Shown here: positions 7,133 to 11,038 of the stretch, piece after piece
How the letters are laid out: each line of letters starts with the position of its first letter
Position numbering within the stretch: position 1 is the stretch's first letter
From: an uncultured Prevotellaceae bacterium
GTDB lineage: Bacteria > Bacteroidota > Bacteroidia > Bacteroidales > Bacteroidaceae
Assembly: GCA_937902455.1 (NCBI GenBank)
Contig: CALELI010000195.1
Coordinates: forward strand, 1 to 11,038
DNA: 11,038 nt
Direction: 5' to 3'
The notes under the pieces: generated by a model
Told to the model about the DNA's origin: nothing
The model's database searches: none
What the model saw: only the letters and a program-made list of their open reading frames with translations
Position numbers and translations under genes: made by a program

Positions 7133-7626
7133 CTGCGCTGGTATGTTACGAATGAATATGGGTACTTGTGCTTCTCGTCAGCAGGAAAGTCCTCGCGGCT
7201 GAGTTCTTCCCATTCGGAGAAATCAATCGTAGGGAAGTAGGCATCGGCTTCTTCCGGCTCGTCGTCTACGATGGTCAGGTAGAGCTTGTCTGCAAGTGGC
7301 AGGCACTGACGGTAGACGAATGCACCTCCGACCACGAATACTTCTCCATCGCCCCTGACTGCATTGAAGGCATCATCGAGGCTGGTGAACCATTCTGCTC
7401 CCTCCTTGTCGGCAGGGATTTCCTCCGGGAGTGCGAGGACGATGTTCCTGCGGTTAGGAAGTGGCCGTTTCGGGAAGGAATAGAACGTGTTCCGTCCCAT
7501 GAGTATGGTATGACCCGTAGTGGTCTCCTTGAAATGCTTCATGTCGTTCGGCATCTTGTAGAGCAGTTCGTTCCTGAGCCCGATGGCGAAGTTCCGGGCA
7601 ATTGCTACTATGATTGATTTTGTCAT
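7129..7626 (-). CDS. folA: Dihydrofolate reductase
   Basis: The enzyme reduces dihydrofolate to tetrahydrofolate with NADPH in the cytoplasm and is the target of trimethoprim. The 165-aa length is close to the E. coli 159. Hallmarks in order are IIVAIARNFAIG (5-16), the substrate loop LLYKMPNDMKHFK with the catalytic acid D28, TILMGRNTF (40-48), RPLPNRRNIVL (54-64) and the NADPH-binding VFVVGGAFVYRQ (G100/G101). The position usually held by W22 in E. coli is a tyrosine (Y23). The ATG at 7626 is preceded by a weak AAGGA. The gene lies downstream of thyA, whose reaction makes the dihydrofolate that FolA uses, and overlaps the methyltransferase gene by 4 nt. A 231-nt AT-rich gap with a large inverted repeat separates it from thyA; no TAnnTTTG box was found there for folA. 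Confidence 0.97.
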   Translation of the reverse strand: MTKSIIVAIARNFAIGLRNELLYKMPNDMKHFKETTTGHTILMGRNTFYSFPKRPLPNRRNIVLALPEEIPADKEGAEWFTSLDDAFNAVRGDGEVFVVGGAFVYRQCLPLADKLYLTIVDDEPEEADAYFPTIDFSEWEELSREDFPADEKHKYPYSFVTYQRR

Positions 7627-7660
7627 GATTATATCCTTTTATTTGACTTTAGATTTTATG

Positions 7661-7806
7661 TTAAAACATTAATGACCATTAATCTAAACATTAATCAGAC
7701 ATTAATATTATTTATGGCTGATGGCAATGTTTTATACATATCACTGGAAAAATATTTATTATATGTCTGATTAATGTTATAATTAATGTCTGATTAATGT
7801 TTTAAA
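7661..7806. repeat. Large AT-rich inverted repeat made of ACATTAAT units
   Basis: This fills much of the thyA-folA gap. The left arm has ACATTAAT-like units at 7666, 7676 (CCATTAAT), 7688 and 7699. The right arm has the complement ATTAATGT at 7770, 7782 and 7793, plus a decayed copy near 7759-7766. Units are 10-12 nt apart, about one helical turn. The two arms, each about 45-50 nt and both ending TTAAAACATTAAT at the outside, are nearly complementary, with a one-base gap and a few mismatches. The unpaired centre is about 7707-7758. In RNA it would form a long AU-rich hairpin; as DNA it could be a cooperative operator array or a MITE-like element. No flanking target-site duplication is obvious. 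Confidence 0.85.
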
Positions 7807-7857
7807 ATTAAAGCGGAAGTTGAATTGTTTCATTTTTCATTTTTCCTTCTTCATTCC

Positions 7858-8652
7858 TCACACACTCACTGTTGCCTTGATGTGGTCGTATGGGTTGTAG
7901 TCTTCGAGGGTGAAGTCTTCGTACTTGAAGTCGAAGATGCTCTTCACGTCTGGGTTGATTCTCATCTTTGGCAGTGGGCGTGGCTCACGTGTGAGTTGCA
8001 GCTTGGCTTGCTCGATATGGTCGAGATAGAGATGGGTGTCGCCTGTGGTGTAGACAAAATCGCCTGCCTTGAGTCCTGTGACCTGTGCTACCATCATGAG
8101 AAGCAGGGAATAGGATGCGATGTTGAACGGCACTCCGAGGAATGTGTCGGCGCTTCTCTGATAGAGCTGGAGGCTGAGTCGTCCGTCTGCCACATAGAAC
8201 TGGAAGAGGATGTGGCATGGCGGGAGATTCATGTTCCCGAGGTCGGCAACGTTCCACGCACTGACGATGAGTCGGCGTGAGTTCGGGTTGTTCTTGATTT
8301 GGTCGATGACTTCCTTTATCTGGTCGATGTGTCCACCGTTGTAGTCAGGCCATGAACGCCACTGATATCCGTAGATATGTCCGAGGCTACCGTCGGGATC
8401 TGCCCATTCGTTCCATATCCTGACACCTCGTTCCTGCAACCATTTGGCGTTGGTGTCGCCGTTGAGAAACCAGAGGAGTTCGTAGATGATGCTCTTCAGG
8501 TGGAGTTTCTTCGTGGTGAGGAGCGGAAATCCCTCTTCGAGGTTGAAACGCATCTGATTGCCGAACACGCTGATTGTTCCTGTTCCTGTACGGTCGTCCT
8601 TCTGAGTGCCCTCAGTAAGGATTCTATTGAGAAGATTGAGATACTGTTGCAT
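7858..8652 (-). CDS. thyA: Thymidylate synthase
   Basis: It methylates dUMP to dTMP using methylene-tetrahydrofolate as carbon donor and reductant, leaving dihydrofolate. The 264-aa length equals that of E. coli ThyA, and the numbering matches. R21 lies in DDRTGTGT, E58 in IIYELLWFLNGD, and W80/N81 in RIWNEW. The nucleophile is C146 in LPPCHILFQFYV. R166, D169 and N177 lie in QRSADTFLGVPFN, and H207/Y209 in GDTHLYLDH. The C-terminus ends ATVSV, with a terminal valine where E. coli has isoleucine. The ATG at 8652 has a weak upstream AAGGA. It is the first gene of the thyA, folA, methyltransferase series; whether all three share one transcript depends on whether the long hairpin behind thyA stops transcription. 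Confidence 0.98.
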   Translation of the reverse strand: MQQYLNLLNRILTEGTQKDDRTGTGTISVFGNQMRFNLEEGFPLLTTKKLHLKSIIYELLWFLNGDTNAKWLQERGVRIWNEWADPDGSLGHIYGYQWRSWPDYNGGHIDQIKEVIDQIKNNPNSRRLIVSAWNVADLGNMNLPPCHILFQFYVADGRLSLQLYQRSADTFLGVPFNIASYSLLLMMVAQVTGLKAGDFVYTTGDTHLYLDHIEQAKLQLTREPRPLPKMRINPDVKSIFDFKYEDFTLEDYNPYDHIKATVSV

Positions 8653-8672
8653 GATAATTCCTTTTTGATTTA

Positions 8673-8680
8673 CAAAATTA
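8673..8680 (-). promoter_or_regulatory. Candidate -7 box of the thyA promoter
   Basis: TAATTTTG on the minus strand matches the Bacteroidetes -7 consensus TAnnTTTG and lies 20 nt before the thyA ATG, the same placement as the promoter at 5845. The nearest TTG upstream (8707-8705) is 24 nt away, longer than the usual 19-21, so the -33 element is weak or absent. Confidence 0.5.
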
Positions 8681-8870
8681 CGAAAAAAATCATGAATAAT
8701 AATACAATCCTTGTGTTAAAGTCTCAAAAAAGAATGATAATAGTTCATTACAGTTCTTCATTCCTGCTTGCTGGTGTCGGGTAAAGGTCTGTTTTATGGC
8801 AAGAATACCGCAGTTCTGCCGGTCATCGAGCGAAGATGAGGTCGCTTTTGATGTGTCATTAAGTCACTCC

Positions 8871-9114
8871 CGAACGGGTGCTGCTTCCAACTCGAACTGA
8901 TGCTCATTCTGAAAGATAGTTATCTTACGCCATGAAGATAGTTATCTTACGGCGTGAAGATAGTTATCTTTCGGCCTGAAGATAGTTATCTTTCAGAATG
9001 AACCTCAGTTTAAATGCCAGTGAACGTGCGTTTGTGTCTGACTTCGTGTGCGTTCAGGTCCGATATGAAGTGCGCTCGGAGTCGGCGTGAAGTGCCTTCT
9101 TCTGATAGGATTCG
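8871..9114. repeat. Degenerate 22-nt periodicity flanking the palindromic array
   Basis: The 22-nt period continues beyond the identical cores. Upstream, the 22-mers at 8871 and 8893 both start CGAAC and agree at 14 of 22 positions, though they are a few bases out of phase with the core array. Downstream, TGCGTT, TGCGTT, TGCGCT and TGCCTT start at 9027, 9049, 9071 and 9093, exactly 22 nt apart; neighbouring units agree at about 13-14 of 22 for the first three and less for the fourth. TGAA recurs at 8933, 8955, 8977, 8999, 9021, 9066 and 9088. This looks like an older, diverged tandem array with a younger homogenised centre. The counts were made by eye. Confidence 0.65.
8904..9001. repeat. Four-copy 22-nt array of palindromic AAGATAGTTATCTT cores
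   Basis: The 14-nt core AAGATAGTTATCTT occurs identically at 8913, 8935, 8957 and 8979, exactly 22 nt apart. Its arms AAGATA/TATCTT are perfectly complementary. The 8-nt GC-rich spacers differ (ACGCCATG, ACGGCGTG, TCGGCCTG) but keep a C-rich centre and a final TG. The array is framed by an outer inverted repeat, TCATTCTGAAAGATA (8904-8918) against TATCTTTCAGAATGA (8987-9001). Identical cores with drifting spacers suggest selection on the core or recent amplification. It lies about 250 nt upstream of thyA and 230 nt downstream of exbD, so any regulated gene is unclear. Confidence 0.95.
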
Positions 9115-9169
9115 ACCCTTTTAATACCACTCCTGCACTCATTGCGTGAATGTACCGGTGAGTATGCCT

Positions 9170-9202
9170 AAAAAAAGAGAGCGACAATATTGCCGCTCTC
9201 TT
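9170..9202 (-). terminator. Rho-independent terminator of the exbB-exbD cluster
   Basis: AAGAGAGCG (9175-9183) pairs with CGCTCTCTT (9194-9202) in a perfect 9-bp stem, and the loop contains the palindrome CAATATTG. On the minus strand the stem is followed by a run of seven Ts (9176-9170). It starts 26 nt after the stop codon of the distal exbD. Confidence 0.92.
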
Positions 9203-9227
9203 GATTATCTGACTGTGGGTATTAATC

Positions 9228-9695
9228 TTAGTCGTTAGGTTTTGTTGCAGAATACATCATCTTCAGTGCGTATGACTTTCTGAGCATCTGCTTTACGTCT
9301 GTGATGATACCCATTGGGGTGTCCTTGTCAGCCTTGATGGAGACTGTGTAGAATGGCTTGTCGATTTCGGCAAGTCCGCCACGGTCCTTCATTACGAAGT
9401 CGTAAACCTGTGGTGCTTCTACGTAGTCGTCGTTAACCTGAATACGGGTTCCTGTACCGAATTGGCCGATGTACTGTTCTGTCGGTTTGCCAATATAGAT
9501 AAAGGATGTACAAGACTTACGAGCAAGTTTCTCAAGTTGTGTGCCGGTAGGCTTCTCGAATCTTACTCTCAATGTCACTTCACGCATTGATGTTACCATC
9601 ATGAAGAAGAACAATACAGAGAAAATCAAGTCAGGGAGTGAAGAGGTATTCAGTTCCGGCATCTCCCTGCCGCCGTCTTTGTTAAATCTACTCAT
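9228..9695 (-). CDS. ExbD/TolR-family biopolymer transport protein (distal copy)
   Basis: ExbD subunits sit inside the ExbB channel and couple proton flow to work at the outer membrane, usually through TonB. This 155-aa protein has the family plan: a short cytoplasmic N-terminus, one membrane helix (about 20-37, SLPDLIFSVLFFFMMVTSM) with the proton-carrying aspartate D22, and a periplasmic domain. The domain includes YIGKPTEQYIG and the C-terminal VSIKADKDTPMGIITDVKQMLRKS, the conserved ExbD beta-alpha segment. Its ATG shares one base with the stop of the preceding exbD (TAATG), so the two are probably translationally coupled. The N-terminal REMPELNTSSLPD is typical of Bacteroidetes ExbD. Whether it serves TonB or a Tol-like system cannot be told from sequence. 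Confidence 0.93.
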   Translation of the reverse strand: MSRFNKDGGREMPELNTSSLPDLIFSVLFFFMMVTSMREVTLRVRFEKPTGTQLEKLARKSCTSFIYIGKPTEQYIGQFGTGTRIQVNDDYVEAPQVYDFVMKDRGGLAEIDKPFYTVSIKADKDTPMGIITDVKQMLRKSYALKMMYSATKPND

Positions 9696-10330
9696 TATAA
9701 AGCCTTTCCGTATTGACGAGGTTCAGCTTCTGATATCTTCTGAGGATAGACCTCACGGATAGCTGCCTGCTGCTCCTTGGTTAAGAACTCATATTTATAG
9801 TTGAACTTTTCCTTTGCCAGTTCATCACGCAGCTCGTTGTAGGCTGACACGATGATGTCCTGTACCTGGAAGTAGACTCCATAGCTGGTACCGCGGTCGG
9901 TCTGTACGGAAATCACGTGGTTCTCTGTCACTGGATAGTTACCAATGAGTGGCACGTTCTTCTGCTTCAGTTCTGGCATGTTAGGGTCGTTCTCCTTATT
10001 CGCAATAAATCTCTTAGTCTCTTGCTTTATCAACAATGCCTCTCCCGGATCGATTGTGAGAACGTTGTGGACATCTGCCTTTGGAGTTACTGTGAACTCG
10101 TCGCGGAACATGATGTCGTTGTTCTTGTTGATACGGATGTTGAGGATGTTGCGCTGCTTGACCTTAATCTCGTTATTCAACTGTTCATCCTCAGGTGGCT
10201 TTGGAAGTGTACGTCCAAGTCCCTGGTCGGTATCCATTGATGTTGTCACAAGGAAGAAGATGAGCAATATGAATGAGATATCGGCAGTTGAACTGGCGTT
10301 CAGTCCTGGAACTTTCTTTTTCTTTCCCAT
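9695..10330 (-). CDS. ExbD/TolR-family biopolymer transport protein (proximal, long copy)
   Basis: This 211-aa protein is also ExbD-like. The N-terminus MGKKKKVPGLNASSTADISF leads into one membrane helix (about 16-32) with the conserved proton-path aspartate D17. The periplasmic part is longer than the usual 140-aa ExbD. It carries a Pro/Glu-rich stretch after the helix (PKPPEDEQLNNEIK), ILNIRINKNNDIMFRD, the conserved-looking VISVQTDRGTSYGVYFQVQDIIVSAYNELRDEL segment and a charged tail ending YGKAL. The ATG at 10330 has no Shine-Dalgarno. It lies 19 nt after the membrane protein gene and overlaps the next exbD by one base. Two different ExbD proteins behind one ExbB is a common Bacteroidetes arrangement and suggests a mixed ExbD dimer. 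Confidence 0.92.
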   Translation of the reverse strand: MGKKKKVPGLNASSTADISFILLIFFLVTTSMDTDQGLGRTLPKPPEDEQLNNEIKVKQRNILNIRINKNNDIMFRDEFTVTPKADVHNVLTIDPGEALLIKQETKRFIANKENDPNMPELKQKNVPLIGNYPVTENHVISVQTDRGTSYGVYFQVQDIIVSAYNELRDELAKEKFNYKYEFLTKEQQAAIREVYPQKISEAEPRQYGKAL

Positions 10331-10349
10331 AATTACTCAGTTTTAATGG

Positions 10350-10808
10350 TTACTTCTGCTTGGATGACAATACGAGGCTGTAGATGACAGCAACGATAGA
10401 GAGCACGATGAGAATACCGATTGATACCATACAAGTATCAGTGAGGATGTTCTCGCTTGGAACACACCAGTCCTTGTTGTTGATGAGAAGGTGGTCGTTC
10501 TGGTTAACGAGACCTACTACAAGACCGATGATGATAGTTACAATAGGAAGTCCCCATGTGTAGAGGTAAGACTTGTTGAAACCATATTCCTTAACATATT
10601 TCACGAAACTCCAGATCATGAGGGCAAAGCATGCTACACTGAGGATGATGCACCACCAGAGGAGGACATCTGTGAGCATAGGATTGTTCATGGTTGGGTT
10701 GTCTTCCCAAGGCTCGTTGAATCCAACGAGGAAGAAGGCGAGTATAACTACCGCACTGATTGCGAATAGTGTATACAATATCTTGTTTGTTGTCTTCTGA
10801 ATATCCAT
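10350..10808 (-). CDS. Four-helix membrane protein of the exbB-exbD cluster, function unknown
   Basis: I recognise no named family for this 152-aa protein. It has four hydrophobic helices (about 10-30, 46-68, 83-102 and 125-147). Positive residues lie in the N-terminus (K5, K9), the middle loop (KYVKEYGFNK) and the C-terminus (SSKQK), so both ends and the middle loop are predicted cytoplasmic. The third loop, predicted periplasmic, has two cysteines (C115 and C126, 11 residues apart) that could form a disulfide. It lies between exbB and the two exbD genes on the same strand, so it may be an accessory or stabilising part of the motor; that role is inferred from position only. The 57-nt gap to exbB contains a small palindrome, ACTGTTTACAGT (10824-10835), and no clear promoter. 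Confidence 0.85.
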   Translation of the reverse strand: MDIQKTTNKILYTLFAISAVVILAFFLVGFNEPWEDNPTMNNPMLTDVLLWWCIILSVACFALMIWSFVKYVKEYGFNKSYLYTWGLPIVTIIIGLVVGLVNQNDHLLINNKDWCVPSENILTDTCMVSIGILIVLSIVAVIYSLVLSSKQK

Positions 10809-10865
10809 AGTGTTATTTATTTTACTGTTTACAGTTCAATTTAATAAATCTCCTGGTTATTCAGA

Positions 10866-11038
10866 TTACTTCAGGTTGTGCTTAGCGATGATGTCAAGAA
10901 GGTCGATTGTTGATTCTTCCATCTGTGCTGTGATTGATTCAATCTTAGCGAGAATGTAGTTGTAGAATACCTGAAGTGCGAGTGCAACAACGATACCGAA
11001 GATAGTTGTCAAGAGGGCAACCTTCATACCGCCGGCAA
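10866..11038 (-). CDS. exbB: MotA/TolQ/ExbB proton channel protein, C-terminal part only
   Basis: Only the last 56 codons are in the window; the gene continues past the right edge. The readable protein is AGGMKVALLTTIFGIVVALA, then LQVFYNYILAKIES, ending IIAKHNLK and a TAA. The KVALLTTIFGIVVALALQVFYNYI block is the last membrane helix of ExbB/TolQ proteins, with the family threonines that line the proton path (TT at residues 10-11 of the fragment). The final 25 residues are a cytoplasmic amphipathic tail. With the two exbD genes downstream it identifies this as an Exb-type energy-transducing motor. A Tol-type role is possible but less likely, since no tolB or pal is seen. Confidence 0.92.
   Translation of the reverse strand, partial: AGGMKVALLTTIFGIVVALALQVFYNYILAKIESITAQMEESTIDLLDIIAKHNLK

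Larger units (their letters stand above)
8653..9227. other. 575-nt non-coding region between thyA and the exbD genes
   Basis: Open frames here (such as 135 aa on + at 8377-8784 and 60 aa on - at 9005-9187) have no recognisable protein features, and the first mostly shadows thyA. Contents from left to right are the thyA promoter area (8653-8710), about 150 nt in which I see nothing definite (8711-8870), a 22-nt-period repeat region (8871-9114), about 55 nt of plain sequence and the exbD terminator (9170-9202). Both flanking gene sets are on the minus strand. Confidence 0.7.

Noticed and set aside
7825..8280. 151-aa + strand frame antisense to thyA
   Set aside because: It lies opposite the conserved thyA codons and its composition (His, Cys, Val, Glu rich) is that of a shadow frame.
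8377..8784. 135-aa + strand frame running from thyA into the intergenic region
   Set aside because: Most of it is antisense to thyA and the rest crosses the thyA promoter; no family features.
8904..9001. CRISPR array with short spacers
   Set aside because: The 14-nt repeats and 8-nt spacers are far below CRISPR sizes.
9005..9187. 60-aa minus-strand frame between the array and the exbD terminator
   Set aside because: It begins inside the terminator stem, crosses the degenerate repeats and has no recognisable features.
10824..10835. ACTGTTTACAGT palindrome as an operator in the exbB-membrane protein gap
   Set aside because: A single 12-nt palindrome in AT-rich DNA is too weak to call; mentioned only in the neighbouring gene.

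Overview
The window looks like an ordinary chromosomal stretch of a Bacteroidales bacterium, most likely Prevotellaceae. The protein content supports this: a lipoprotein with the PorE-like order TPR, PD40 propeller, CRD and OmpA domain, a Bacteroidetes-type ExbB / membrane protein / ExbD / ExbD cluster, and thyA next to folA. Promoters point the same way: one clear site has the Bacteroidetes primary-sigma form (TTTG, about 20 nt, TAnnTTTG), and most genes have no Shine-Dalgarno sequence. The genus is an inference; no rRNA is present.

Layout. Bases 1-99 are a 22-nt tandem repeat cut by the window edge. On the + strand follow ispH (isoprenoid precursor synthesis), topB (type IA topoisomerase III, with an unusually strong Shine-Dalgarno) and the PorE-like OmpA-family lipoprotein. 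The rest is on the minus strand. Bases 5254-5817 hold an unrecognised 187-aa protein with its own promoter. Its apparent terminator lies inside the 3' end of the convergent PorE-like gene. Next comes thyA, folA and an RsmF-type rRNA m5C methyltransferase, read in that order from 8652 down to 5912; folA and the methyltransferase overlap by 4 nt. Bases 8653-9227 are non-coding and contain a second 22-nt-period repeat array and a rho-independent terminator. From 11038 down to 9228 runs the end of exbB, a four-helix membrane protein and two exbD genes that end at that terminator.

How the genes work together. ThyA makes dTMP and leaves dihydrofolate, which FolA recycles to tetrahydrofolate. ExbB and the two ExbD proteins would form a proton-driven inner-membrane motor of the kind that energises TonB-dependent outer-membrane transport. 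The PorE-like lipoprotein probably sits at the outer membrane-peptidoglycan interface, possibly with the type IX secretion system. IspH and TopB are housekeeping enzymes.

I see no new multi-gene system (no CRISPR, toxin-antitoxin, phage or defence island). The features that the genes do not explain are in the non-coding DNA: two 22-nt-period arrays with different unit sequences, a large inverted repeat built from 10-12-nt-spaced units between thyA and folA, and the terminator embedded in an opposite-strand coding sequence.
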